From Apostichopus japonicus (taxonomy: Eukaryota > Echinodermata > Holothuroidea > Aspidochirotida > Stichopodidae): DNA of 64,000 bases. This document shows positions 23,078 through 35,456 of this stretch, one piece after another (the first letter of the stretch is position 1; the number at the start of each line of letters is the position of its first letter). Below the pieces are notes generated by a model, which saw nothing but the letters and a program-made list of their open reading frames with translations, did not search any database and was not told the DNA's origin. Both the position numbers and the translations under genes were made by a program. Where the stretch lies: assembly GCF_037975245.1 (NCBI RefSeq), contig NC_092563.1, forward strand, positions 16,589,094 to 16,653,093. The letters run 5' to 3'.

Positions 23078-26000
23078 AAAGTCCGCTTTCTTGATGACAA
23101 AGTGTCATATTGTTGTATATAAGAAGTAAATATATTAACATTATTTGATGTTAACTTATTTTCTGTAGAATGAGGTGAGGTAGCCAGCATTGTTTCTGAC
23201 ATTTGCGCCCATGCCTGAAGAGAATTGAGTTAGAGGGGGTATACACATAGCCCGGGAGCACGTGATCAATTAGCACCCGAAAAATAGGGAGGGCGGAGGA
23301 AATTATGGGATAAAGACAATCGTGTTTATTCTCATTTTCATAATGTAATCATAATGAAAAAAAGGAAAGTGCACGTAGAGAAGAGGCCCGGTGACGTATG
23401 TGTTCCCGGGACCCGAACTCACCATCTCCACGCCCCTGGCTCTGCTCAAAGGGTTATTATCATATGGCAGGCTATCATATAAGATGGGCGAGGGGATGAG
23501 GTTGGAAGAAACGTAGGGTATAGGCCAATGTAACGATAGAGCTGGCTAGCCTAAAATAAGTTTATTTGACGAATCCCGAATATCTTTGATCCACCCCTTC
23601 ACACCCCTTCCTCCTCCCTCCTCTTACGAAACCGAATTTCATGCTGACGCTACTATGATGCATGTGTGTTATTATGAAAGTAACCGATGAAAACATGACT
23701 ATAGACGAATGGTATTGGTTATCATTTCTGCATTGATTCATTCATTTTATCCCCATATTATTATAAGAGTGATACCACACTCTCAATAGCCCATAGACAG
23801 TCTCGACAAATTTCCTTCCTGACAAACTTTACAAGATGGTGTATACCAAACTGGAAATTAGTTGAGGCCCCAAATATTTTCTGAAATGAAAATATTTCAA
23901 AAATTCGTTATGTTAAAAGAAAATTACAGACACGTCATACAGAAAGAGGAAATGACATGATATTTCTGTTCATATAGGGGGAGTCACGCAGTGCATACAA
24001 CTATAACTTTACCCCTTTCCGCTTGATGCCGCCTCCAGAAGAGGAAAATTAATTCTCTTTTCGCGTTCCAAACAATAACTTTACTCAGTGTCGTCTCTTT
24101 GTAAAACCCCTCAGACCACTTGTGTTTTACGACAAGGACTTTCTACCTTCAGGCGGAATCCCTCTCTTTACTAAGTAATGGGAAATGAAGGGGCAACATG
24201 CTGTCAACAACAATGTTTGGGGTAAAGAAAAAACCGTCGTACATTTCGAAAAGTATCCTATATGACAGTATAAAGTACGAGGGAAAAACGAAAAAGAAAA
24301 TCGCGTTTTTCGTTGGAAGCTTAGGCTGTGTAAAATATAGTATATGATGTGTAAACTGTTTGCGAATTAATTATGCTTACATAATATGGCATAAATCAGA
24401 AGAGGATAATTAATGAAATAATAAGGGCGACTAAAGCAAGAAGGGGAAACCTTGTTGGACCAAAGTCAAATCGAAACAAAAGTCGATATGTCTTCTCAAA
24501 AGGATAAGCTAGTGAATGTTGTAGTGTATATTATTATCTTGACTAATCAAATTTTGAAAAGTAAATCTTAAAATTTTGAAATTTACATTTACGTGTGACT
24601 GGAGACTAATATGAATTAAAAAGAGTGTCTGGTATGCGAATAGTTAAGTTTCGAATCGACTTCATCAATTCCTTCCTCATTAAGCATCCCTTTTGGGATA
24701 ATATCTAGCAGATTTTTTTCCGGCTTGTCTTGACTAATGCAACCTTTATTTGTGTACTCGGTTGGTTTGGTAAAATTGACACCAACTATAGCTAGGCCTA
24801 TACTTTCATGAAATGTTGTTTCTCATTTGGAAGGTTGTTTATTCTTCTTCTTCACAGAATACGATTCCCTGCAGATGTGTATTTGCATCTCGTCCGATGT
24901 CTCGCATATCGACCGAGTATAGTATGTTGCATATGTTTTACATTCCTTTCCAACAGTGAGTTTGTACTCGTGTATAACAGTACCCGTATTGGCCCCATCG
25001 ATTTGTACTCGTAGCCTACTCAGAGTATGTTGTAAATACTGAGTATATAGTAGGCCTACCTTATGGAAACTATATAGTACAAGATTGCGGATATTCGTAC
25101 TCGCAGTTAGAGCCTCGTATTCGTACTCGTGGGCCTATAGTCATACCGATGAGGATTATAATTCTACTCTCATTCACCTGGTAATTGTACTTCTATACTA
25201 AACGTCTGATTTTCCAATATATCACAGCATGTATTGTGTCGTATACACCTCATCTGGTGTCGGCTTTCAGCAGTACGACATTGCGTGTACATAGAGGGCT
25301 ACACGTCGACTTAGAGAGGTCATAATATAAACGACACCATCACTCTTCACAAGAAAATAAGCTGAAACTAGAGAAATATTGGCAAATGATATATGATACA
25401 CTGTGTTATACTTGTTCTCCCCGAGAACTTTTGAATAACCCCCCATGCAGTAAGGCCTCCCAACCCCCACCACCCCGACCCCGCACCATTCCACACCCAG
25501 AGCGTCAACCCTCTCTAGAGTCGAGTTCGATTGCTTGCCAAACCCTTAAATCTTCTATTAAAAATGTAATTATCAATTATTCCTGACAACTTATTAACTA
25601 TATGTACATGCATTAACACTTTGAAGCTTCCAAATATTCAATTAATTTGTCACAGATTCTTGACCAAGTTTTACATATACACTGTCGTCCTCAAATCACA
25701 AGTCTTTCTCGTTTGTTCTTTCTTTCTTTCTTCTTTTTTTTTTTTTTTTTTTTTTTTTAAGAGAGAATTCTCACTTGACTCGATTTTCACGGGTGGACGG
25801 CCGACTGTTTTTCGAAGGTGGCAGGGCGGAAAACGAAGGGTATCAACTAACGGCCTTAATACTTGAACTTGCGCTTGTCAGGATGGCTATGGTTTATATT
25901 ATTTCTTATTTCACGAGTCGTGTCACTCTTTTTGGACCTCTCTGAAGAGATGAACGAAAGGATCGGTCCAATGAAATACGACACATCTGGTGTCTCGAGT

Positions 26001-26619
26001 CATGCAAATCAAGTACCGTTACAATTCGCTCGAGAATCTTAAGTGTGCATTTAGTGAAAAATTCTCCCCTTTTCTTTTTCTGTTATATACTCACTGTCCT
26101 GACTACATCTATATATATATAAAAGACCATTGGGACGCTTATTCACTGGTGATTACGTCGTTTATAGAACCCCAAATAAGCTGTGAACCTTTTTTTCTTA
26201 TTCTTACATCGTGGACGTGAACTGGAGCGAAACCTTTATAGATGAAAATTGAAAGACAAGACTGACAGCTGAGAACTGGAACCTGAATTGACGATAGTTT
26301 AAGTTTAAATGTACGATTTCATTTTGGGAAAGCAATGTCATCAATGATAATAACATACCATATAGACAGATAGGTTAAAGCAAACCAGAAGACGTCTAAA
26401 GGAGACATTAACGCTGCTTACTACGCCACAGTTAGAAAGAAATGATAAGAGTCATATAATGGAACAGATTTGACCAAGAGTAAGAATCAACACGTATGAA
26501 TGTGTTGAAGGTTTACAGCCTTCTCACACAAGTTTACATAGGTTAACTCCCTGTTCATTGGGGACTTGTTACACTCTCACAGCTAAGTGTGCACAATATC
26601 AAACGCTCTTTCCCGGGCC
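23078..26619. other. Non-coding stretch
   Basis: About 3.5 kb with no supported gene. A pyrimidine tract that becomes a T run of more than 20 lies near 25719-25758. A run of ACTCGTA-like words lies near 24960-25130. Confidence 0.5.
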
Positions 26620-26805
26620 CCTACAGTCACTGGCGGATCCAAGGGGGGGGGGCCATGGGGGCCATGGCCCCCCCCCCCCCAAAGGTGAGCCAAAAAGTGT
26701 TTCCGAACATCCGCTAAATCATATGATTGGAAATTAAAAAAATCGAGAGGAATAGCAGTGGTAGACTAGTCTAAACCTTTTCGTTTTCTGGTTTAAAATT
26801 AAATG

Positions 26806-27315
26806 CAGAGCTCCCAACTGACCCGCAATTCGAGGGAATTAGACCCGCATTCTAACACCCAAACCTGCTGACCCGCACAAGCGTCCGAAAAAACCGCATT
26901 GTAATTGTCAAGTATACATAAAAAATTGACATCAAATTTTGACTTAGCAACCATCATTTCTTTAGCATTTAGCATAATAGAGTATAAAACCTCTTTTACA
27001 GCATCATTTGAACCTCAAATTAGCCTATATTTCTTTTCATTGGGGCGAGCAGCGAACATTTTCATGCCACGGGAAAGAATGAATTATCACCTACTATTCA
27101 ATTTATTGATGTTACACACAAAAAAATGCATGTTTCTCAGAAAATTTTGGGTGACAAAAGCCTTTCTAAGTGCCACCATTTTACATGTAGGCATCACCAG
27201 GATTCCAAAAAAAAATCAAAAGGGGAGGGGGACACCCCTCCCCTTATACCCCTCCCCCAGGACGGCGATTCGTGGCATGGACCAGCATTTGCCTTCTCCA
27301 GAGTTGGGAGCTATG
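26806..27315. mobile_element. Nested short element with own inverted ends
   Basis: Ends CAGAGCTCCCAAC (left) and, inverted, CATAGCTCCCAAC (right) match at 12 of 13. The flanks share a perfect 6-bp direct repeat, TAAATG (26800-26805 and 27316-27321). It is inserted inside the 26628-27642 element, so it is the younger of the two. Its AT-rich interior contains an open frame with no recognisable domain. The cassette copy at 27168-27260 sits near its right end. Confidence 0.75.
27168..27260 (+). repeat. Shared cassette, copy in the nested element
   Basis: ACCATTTTACATGTAGGCAT, then an A-run, then GGGGAGGGGGACACCCC and CCCCTCCCCCAGG. Translated, this cassette gives a spurious GRGTPPPL-like peptide that recurs wherever the cassette occurs. 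Confidence 0.85.
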
Positions 27316-27500
27316 TAAATGTATGAGCATGAGGATTTACAGTTTAACACCATTGTGCAGTTACAGGCTGGTTGTAAGAAATTTATAACCCATGAGAAAT
27401 AAAACTTCTTGAGAAAGATGATCCCAACTTTGTTTTATAAATATTTTAGAAAATTACACCTGGGAAACATTTTTTTTAGAAGTAAATTAACATCACCATT

Positions 27501-27593
27501 GTACACCAAATTGCATCTGAGGGCATTCAGCAATAGAAAATTTTCCAATGGGGAGGGGACACCCCCTCCCCTTAGACCCCTCCCCCATATCAC
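27501..27593 (+). repeat. Shared cassette, copy in the outer element
   Basis: ACACCAAATTGCATCTGAGG, AAAATTTTCC, then GGGGAGGGGACACCCCCTCC and CCCCTCCCCCATATCAC. It is closest in its right half to the copy at 9732-9840. Confidence 0.85.
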
Positions 27594-27654
27594 TCTAATG
27601 CACTTTGGCCCCTCCCAAACAAAGGCCCTGGATCCGCCAGTGCCTACAGCGCGC

Positions 27655-27885
27655 CACATCTACGGTGTGTTCTCGGGGTATACCCATAGGGTGCCGAGGC
27701 ACAAACCGGCGCCCTTAACCATATTTACAAGTCATGGTGCCTTGTAGGTCCCCATTTATACACCTGCATGAAGAGAGGAAGTGACGTTTAAGAACATTGC
27801 CTAAGGACACAACGCATGATCTGGCGAGGACTCGAGCCTGCGATCTTTATTACGCAAAGGCATTTGACCATGACATTGATGAGGG
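27655..27885 (-). mobile_element. tRNA-derived SINE with conserved core
   Basis: On the minus strand a tRNA-like head includes a B box, GGCTCGAGTCC (27828-27838). It is followed by GTGTCCTTAGGCAA, then CATGCAGGTGTATAAATGGG and GACCTACAAGG. This order (B box, GTGTCCTT-rich segment, GTGTATAAATGGG segment) is that of widespread metazoan tRNA-SINEs with a conserved core. The A box is degenerate, so the 5' boundary is approximate. It abuts the right end of the hAT element. Confidence 0.75.
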
Positions 27886-29850
27886 TGAGGTGGGGTGGGG
27901 GTGGGGTGGGGGTCGATGGCAGGACAGTATCAGGGGGGGGGGAGAAATCTGTAATGGTACGGACGAAGACCACCGTCTTTCTTGTCCCTCAACAAAACTA
28001 TTGCTAAAGCGGGAAGGGTGTGGGGAGGGGGTATCCGTTTTTAGCAATACGCAATATGATAAAATCTGCATATTCATGAATAGGCGAAATTCTCAGTCAA
28101 GTCAAGCGTTCGATTGTCTTGTAGAGAAACCATGACAAGAACGTTCGGTATCATTTAATGTGCAGAAAACAGACGCAAAAACGCGTGAAGCCGTTTTATT
28201 AATTGAAATTTATTACATATGTCTGTATCGAAAACTTGGTGTATTTACAAATATGTAATTTCGTTTCCTGTCACCTTAGGTTGCGAAATAATACATGTTT
28301 CTAGTGACAAAAATAAAATATAGACACTGGGATATCAAAAGAAAACTTGACCGGCTGTGCTATATTATATAATATTATAATAAAATAGTCAAACGGTGGG
28401 TGATCGTTTTCCACTTTGAACAGTTGGTCTGTACAGCCTGTACCGCGGTGAGATGACTAAAATGTGACATACTGCCCTCAGTTTTACCAGTTGTCTACAT
28501 GTAGTGGTATATGCATGCCAACTTCTCAAGAAAAGTGAAACTAAAACATCATGCCGCTTTCAATGTTTGTAAGTTTATAGTTTTCCATCGCAGTATAGCG
28601 CAACATAATAGCTCCGTGGGAGATAACCAAGGGAATTGGGAGGGCGAAGGGGGGAACTTGGAGCATCCACATCTCTCAAACTTACACCTCTACATTGATT
28701 AACAGTTGTGTAGCCATAGGCTAGTCTGCCGCAATGCACGTTTCTGCATTTGTTGTATGACAATATCTTTACATTACCGTATTTGCAGGTTAATCACAGG
28801 TTACTCAAGGTTTGGATCACAAATAAATGATTAACTGCATGCAACAACTTTCTTTCTCTGCCTTCCTTCCTTCCCTTTTTCCCCCTCTGTCTTTCTCCTA
28901 ATAAAGTTTGTCAAGATTTTGACTTTAGGTATTACAATATTTAAACTATATCTGGTTCCGTTTTGAGCTTAACTTCCATTGGCGTTAGATGCGCTTAAAC
29001 AATAACCATGGTGTTACTTTGTTACATAATAATGTCATATTTTATGTTTAATATCGTGAGACCTATCCTACCCCATTTATTTAGTCGCTCTATTAATAGC
29101 CTAGTCTCCTTCGTTTACAAGGGTCGTCGCTTAAGCCCAAATGCATATTTTCACGATTACTGTTGAGACTATCTACTGAGCAAGTTGTGCCTTTATCGAC
29201 GAAACGAATAAATAAATAAAATCATTCAACTCGCCAGCAAGTTTGCATGTGGATTACTATGCATGCCTCGAGGCAATACACTATTCTACTTTAATCGTCC
29301 CATACATAAAATTGCCATAAATGTGTTTAAACGGGTTTACAGTATTACAACAAACGTCATTTTGTCTGAGTTCGTGTCGGTTTAAATTAGCTTTCAATCC
29401 GTTATAGTTGTCATTTTTCGTCAGTTCTAAGTGCAAAATAAATTACTGCGAGGGGGGGTTTATACCCGCGTAATGCAACTGTGTACTGCCAACATTGACC
29501 AGAAGAAAGAAACAATCCACAAAATATAACGATATAGGTCAGGATAAGAACGAGGTCATTTTGCAGTGCTAGCGTGGATGAACGTAAAGCTGCATGTATG
29601 CTACGTTGGCAAATAACGTTGGGTCACTCTTATATTGTGGTATTTAATATACACACATTCAGTTTAAATATTTATCATATTATAAGCAATTACCACTAGT
29701 ATACTTCAAAGCACGTTGTGAAACCTATAATCCAATACAGAACATTTGTGTCCCACAAATTGATTGCAATGCTTTATCATCTTTGGCAAACCAGTTGTTG
29801 TCGTTGATCAATGTAAGGTGATGATATTTACGTTATCGTTACATACATAC
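27886..29850. other. Non-coding stretch
   Basis: Contains a G/T-rich block near 27882-27945. Frames in both directions across 27797-28135 come from that block. No gene is supported. Confidence 0.55.
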
Positions 29851-29851
29851 A

Positions 29852-29853
29852 TA

Positions 29854-29923
<70 letters not shown>
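29852..29923. repeat. (TA)n microsatellite
   Basis: About 35 TA units with one early C interruption, followed by a TG/TA-rich degenerate stretch to about 29987. Open frames of alternating Tyr/Ile across here are artefacts. Confidence 0.98.
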
Positions 29924-29925
<2 letters not shown>

Positions 29926-29987
29926 AATGTATATGTTTATGTACATGTATATACTCATATGTACATGTCATGCATATGTATGTATGT

Positions 29988-30129
<142 letters not shown>

Positions 30130-30785
30130 TACTTTATTGATATGCAGATGTATTTGCATATGCATATATATGAAAAAAACTTGGTTTCGGGGTCTTCGCC
30201 ACGCTATTATTTTTGTTTTATAAGTTAATGCCGCTGAAAACAATGCATTAAAATATTTGCCAGAATCTCTTATCACGAAGTATGAAAATAGACTTTCGGT
30301 AGTGCTTCTGTCGTGCCATGTTTAGAAACTTCCGAAGGTCTGCATATGCTATCTGACAAATCGCTGGAAACATGATATCTTTCAAATGGAATAACCTTCT
30401 CTTTGCTCTTTGAGGGAGACGTTTATATAAATATATTTTTTTTATCACTTAAGTTAAAATTGATAGTTGCGCTTGTTTCTCGCTAATACCCATGAACAAT
30501 TCTGCTATGATTTCCATCACGTCAATTCCTTGCGTTTTTTTACCCGTCTTTTTCCTTTCTTTCTTTGCGCTATCATGATTTCGTAAATTGTACAATCGGC
30601 ATCTTCTCTCTTGTAGCTCGATATTTCGCGTCGGCCTGAAAGAATTGGAAGGTCACTGCGCTCGCAGAAAATAATTCCCAATTTGGCGGTCTAATAACAC
30701 CGGACCATCCATCAAGAAATATGTCACTTTGTATTTTGGTTTAATCTATAATCTTCATCCGTCTCTTATTCATTAAATTTTGACT
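30130..30785. other. Non-coding spacer between (TA)n arrays
   Basis: No gene is supported here. Confidence 0.5.
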
Positions 30786-30958
<173 letters not shown>

Positions 30959-30970
30959 CGTTAGACGATT

Positions 30971-31007
30971 CCAGACGTTTTCACACCCAGGCTGAGGATT
31001 TATATAT

Positions 31008-31069
<62 letters not shown>
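30971..31069. repeat. Duplicated flank plus (TA)n array, copy 2
   Basis: Identical flank to 30786-30815, offset 185 bp, followed by a shorter (TA)n array with one ACATACATA interruption. Confidence 0.95.
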
Positions 31070-31071
<2 letters not shown>

Positions 31072-31223
31072 TCGATTGCCCAACCACGTGGCAATGACGC
31101 CTCACGTACTCAACAAACAACGGTTGAATTGCCTGACCATTCAAGCCGTAATAAGAACACGTCAAAATATCCAAAATATGTCCTTGTCTGAGTTTTTCCT
31201 CGTTTATCCAAGGAAATGTTGTT

Positions 31224-31520
31224 ATGATACGTTGCTACACGTATTTACGCAGTTTCCGCACTGCCCTGGAATATACACTATATGCAGCCTGCTGCCACCC
31301 TGGGGATGACATTTTACTGTCTTCCTTCAAGTTCAAGATGGCAAATATCAGAGATGCACGCAGCGAATGTTTCGCTCGACTTGGTCAGGTTGGCGATCGT
31401 AATAGGATCATGTTACGCGACGCGGGAAAATTGACGAGAAATGCTATTTGCACGGTTGACAGACTACGAGACATAGTCGGGATTTCCATCTGTAGTAGTC
31501 AAAGGTCTCGAGAAGCATGA
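31224..31520 (+). CDS. CpG-rich open frame, up to 98 aa, unknown
   Basis: I do not recognise the product. The frame is open from 31224 to a TGA at 31518. The most gene-like part begins at the internal ATG at 31338 ([17 protein letters not shown]) and runs through [16 protein letters not shown] to SQRSREA, rich in Arg and Asp. This section has many CpG dinucleotides and balanced codons, unlike the (TA)n arrays on both sides. No transposase, reverse transcriptase or other domain is visible, nor any TATA box or polyadenylation signal. It could be a first exon, a small gene or a transposon fragment trapped between the arrays. Confidence 0.3.
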   Translation: MIRCYTYLRSFRTALEYTLYAACCHPGDDILLSSFKFKMANIRDARSECFARLGQVGDRNRIMLRDAGKLTRNAICTVDRLRDIVGISICSSQRSREA

Positions 31521-31727
31521 GCTCAAGTTCTAATTTTGATGTTTCACAAAACCTCGCTTTTCTGTTTCTTTTTACCATTCTAAAAACATGCTTGAAAATG
31601 CGCCTTTTTTATAGCGTGTTTTTGGTATATGTGTATTTTGCGTCTGACATTTTCATATATAACGTAACACCCCACCAAAGAAACTATGGGTGGTAATGTA
31701 TTAAGCGAGGTTATAATGATCAATATC

Positions 31728-31846
<119 letters not shown>

Positions 31847-31850
31847 TATA

Positions 31851-31914
31851 GCGGGAGGCCCGTGGTTCGAATCCCGGTGGAGGCTGAAAGTTTTTCCAAC
31901 TCATTACGATTTTC

Positions 31915-31919
<5 letters not shown>
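31851..31919 (+). mobile_element. 3' piece of a tRNA-derived SINE, copy 1
   Basis: Begins GCGGGAGGCCCGTGGTTCGA and includes a canonical Pol III B box, GGTTCGAATCC. It then has a non-tRNA tail, AAGTTTTTCCAACTCATTAC, ending in TTTCATTTATATA. No A-box half is present; (TA)n replaces it. The piece is almost identical to 31982-32049. Confidence 0.75.

Positions 31920-31967
<48 letters not shown>
31917..31967. repeat. (TA)n microsatellite
   Basis: TA units between the two SINE pieces, ending in a short GATA run. Confidence 0.98.
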
Positions 31968-31969
<2 letters not shown>

Positions 31970-31981
31970 TAGATAGATATT

Positions 31982-32775
<794 letters not shown>

Positions 32776-32776
32776 G

Positions 32777-32876
32777 ATGGGGGAGGGGGTGGCATGTAAC
32801 AATGGATGACAATGGGGGGGGGGTGGCATGTAACAATGGATGACAATGGGGGGGGGTGGCATGTAACAATGGAGGA
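32777..32876. repeat. Minisatellite, 33-34-bp unit x3
   Basis: GGCATGTAACAATGGATGAC followed by AATGGGGGG. Units begin at 32791, 32825 and 32858 and differ mainly in G-run length. Confidence 0.92.
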
Positions 32877-33563
32877 CAGCTCTCTGAACCGACCTTTCGC
32901 TTCCCGTTACATAAATATCATATAGGGTATTTGGTAATATACGCCTATTTTTTTTTACTTTCGTATATAACGTTAGCCTCTTGTTAAAGTTTATGAATGC
33001 TTCCCATGCTTTCTATATGTAACCTAATTCCCAGGTACACGCAAAGGAATCTCAACCACTTGAGACGGTTAGATCAGACAGCGACATTCCCGTTGGACGC
33101 CCCTATGACATATGCAGGTTTTATTTTTTTAACACATTGCAGCTGTGACTTGAGTTGGGGTTCTTAATTTGTCGTCACTCCGATTTAGCATTGTATAATA
33201 CTCATTACATAAAGGTATAACTCTCATTCATACGACCATGAGATGCGTATATGCACGGCTACAATAATACTTAGCAAGTTATTAACCGTTTAATCCAATT
33301 CAGACAATTTTGTCTCCCACAAATTGATTTTTTTTCTTTAGCAAAATATTTTGGAAATTTTGTAATTTCTGGTGTGATTTTAATGGATGTTATTATCAGA
33401 TGGTGACAAAATGGACATAAGCTGCGCGTGTGACTTTATTTTCAACATTCAGTTCCTGTAATCACTATATTGTGTACATGTATGTGTTTTTTAAAAGTAA
33501 TTTTGGCTTGTTCACACCATTAATAGTCAGTGGCGTTGGGAGCCAGGTTGGGAGCCAGGTCGG
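32877..33563. other. Non-coding stretch
   Basis: No gene is supported here. Confidence 0.5.
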
Positions 33564-33773
33564 TCCCCCTCCTCCCACCCCTCTTCACACTCCTCCTCCC
33601 ACCCCTCTTCACACCCCTCCTCCCACCCCTCTTCACACCCCTCCTCCCACCCCTCTTCACACCCCTCCTCCCACCCCTCTTCACACCCCTCCTCCCACCC
33701 CTCTTCACACCCCTCCTCCCACCCCTCTTCACACCCCTCCTCCCACCCCTCCTCCCACCCCTCCACCCACCCC
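33564..33773. repeat. Minisatellite, 24-bp unit x7 plus partial units
   Basis: The unit is CCTCCTCCCACCCCTCTTCA plus CACC. The marker CTTCAC recurs every 24 bp from about 33583 to 33727, and the array ends in 12-bp CCTCCTCCCACC subunits. Because 24 is a multiple of three, all frames stay open (for example PPTPLHTP repeats), which explains the ORFs here. A 15-bp direct duplication, GGGAGCCAGGTTGGG-like, precedes it at 33538-33560. Confidence 0.95.
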
Positions 33774-34296
33774 CATTGAAAATGTGTTATTATTACGTAC
33801 ATGTATCATAATACAATGCATGATTACACGGATTTCCTGGCTATCTTCAGCGTCAAGAGATTAAGTCCATACATATTTCCATAAATAATAAACGAAGTCT
33901 ATATGTGTAATGATTTCGTTTGGATAATTGACACCAAAATGTTATACTTCTGACTGTTCCTCCCCATGAATGTGAAATTATTACATAAATAAACATTAAT
34001 TTGCATAAACATAATGAAGATCATAAGCTCCCTTGGTGATCGCCATAGAGAAATTTAATCATGAGCGGCGACATGCATGGGTAAATCAGTCATTAATTCA
34101 CCCGGTCTGCTGTGACTCAATGATTCAGAAATGTTGACTTTATACTATTATTTCTCTATTTGAAAGGATGGTTAACTAATGTAGTGACGTCAGCGTGTAC
34201 TCATAATAAACAGATGATGAATTACCTCATGTTCAGAGTTTGCAGTTATAGACGTATATGTGATCGATTACTGGTATCTACAATGTAGAAGGAACC
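33774..34296. other. Non-coding stretch
   Basis: No gene is supported here. Confidence 0.5.
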
Positions 34297-34518
34297 GAGC
34301 ATTTTCGTTGGGGGGGGGAGGGGAGGGATGGGGAGGGGATTGGCATTGGATGGAGACTTGGAAGTCAATTGAGCATTTTCGTTTGGGGAGGGGGAGGGGG
34401 AGGGTAGGGGATTGGCATTGGATATGGAGACTTGGAAGTCAATTGAGCATGTTCCTTTAGGGGAGGGGGAGGGGGAGGGGAGGGAATAGGCAGAGGAGGG
34501 AGACTTGGCAGTCAATTC
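34297..34518. repeat. G-rich minisatellite, 74-bp unit x3
   Basis: GAGCATTTTCGTT starts units at 34297 and 34371, and a variant starts at 34445. Each unit has a GGGGAGGGGGAGGGG block, then GATTGGCATTGGAT and GACTTGGAAGTCAATT. The third unit is more diverged. Confidence 0.93.
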
Positions 34519-34820
34519 CTTATTAAAGTACAGCACCAAGCTGTTGATGGTTATACGATACCGCCTTTGCTTCTTTAAAACATTTGAGCATCAATAGATC
34601 AATACAATAATGACTTTAGCCCGCCCTGATTCTTGTATGCAAAGTTGGTTAGGTGAGGCATCTCTGATATGACTGGTGAAGTAGAGGTATATATGTATTG
34701 CTTAACTTTTTAAGCTAGTCTCAACATTTTCAACATCTGTTATTACATTCATTTAAATACAAAATATTTTAAGTTCTGTGCAAGAGACATTAAACTTGAA
34801 ACTCAACCATCTACTTTATA
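34519..34820. other. Non-coding stretch
   Basis: No gene is supported here. Confidence 0.5.
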
Positions 34821-35120
34821 GGTGCCGTCAAAATGTTGAGATCTATCTCTGCAATTTGTGCTGCAATTCATCATTTTGCTGCAAAAATTGTTTAAATTAT
34901 AACTTTTTGATGAGAGCGTAAATCATAATTTTGTTGAATTGATGACATTTTGTAAATAATCATTTTGTCATTTTGCAGCATAATGATGAAATCCTGACTT
35001 ATTAGATTTAAGGAAGTTGTCATATTGTTGTAAATTGTTAACTGAACAATTCATCATTTTGTTTATAAAACTGCTATATTAACTTTATTTACGAAAAGAT
35101 CTCAACAGTTTGACATCACC
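34821..35120. mobile_element. MITE with 24-bp terminal inverted repeats
   Basis: The left end GGTGCCGTCAAAATGTTGAG (plus ATCT) at 34821-34844 matches the inverted right end GGTGATGTCAAACTGTTGAG (plus ATCT) at 35097-35120 in 21 of 24 positions. The 300-bp AT-rich interior repeats CATCATTTTG-like words (34870, 34961, 35052) and has no coding capacity. Flanking TA/TTA bases would fit a Tc1/mariner or PIF type target, but the duplication is not clear enough to assign a superfamily. Confidence 0.82.
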
Positions 35121-35405
35121 TTAGGCCTAACTAACGTTTCCATAGCTAAACGATAAAGGTATAGTGGCACATGTATACCGTAAATATGTTTAATCGTCAA
35201 CGAATGGCATATGGAACAGGTATATTTTCGTTTATGCAACTTTGTACAGTTTAGTAGCCTACTGATATAGGCCTCTATATAGGTTGATTTCGAATTATGC
35301 GAGCGAATAAATTCCTTATGCTGACGGTATATGCTATCGGCCCTACGTTTTCAAACTCTCCATCCACGGGTTCCTATAGAGGTAATATATAGGAGAGTCC
35401 CAGAC
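35121..35405. other. Non-coding spacer
   Basis: Nothing supported here. Confidence 0.45.
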
Positions 35406-35456
35406 ATATGGGGTATCATATGGGGTACCAATGGGGTATCACATGGGGTACCAATG
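35406..35456. repeat. Short tandem repeat of about 12 and 24 bp
   Basis: ATATGGGGTATC and ATGGGGTACCA alternate, giving four 11-12-bp units or two units of about 24 bp. Confidence 0.8.

Larger units (their letters stand above)
26628..27642. mobile_element. Outer hAT-type element with a nested insertion
   Basis: The left end CACTGGCGGATCCA matches the inverted right end CACTGGCGGATCCA. The flanks CCTACAGT (26620-26627) and CCTACAGC (27643-27650) are an 8-bp duplication with one change. The 1015-bp length includes a separate element at 26806-27315; without it the host element is about 500 bp. There is no transposase frame. It carries the cassette copy at 27501-27593. A large opposed G/C palindrome (GGGGGCCATGG type) lies just inside the left end near 26641-26680. 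Confidence 0.88.

Noticed and set aside
25719-25758. T tract as a minus-strand retrogene poly(A) tail
   Set aside because: No coding or SINE sequence adjoins it, and it grades from a TTTC microsatellite.
26905-27318. 137-aa frame inside the nested element
   Set aside because: No transposase motif. It crosses the shared cassette and an A-run, and its end overlaps the element terminus.
33430-33864. Pro/Thr-rich 144-aa frame and its Gly/Arg or Glu/Trp counterparts
   Set aside because: Product of the 24-bp minisatellite, open in all frames because the unit length is a multiple of three.
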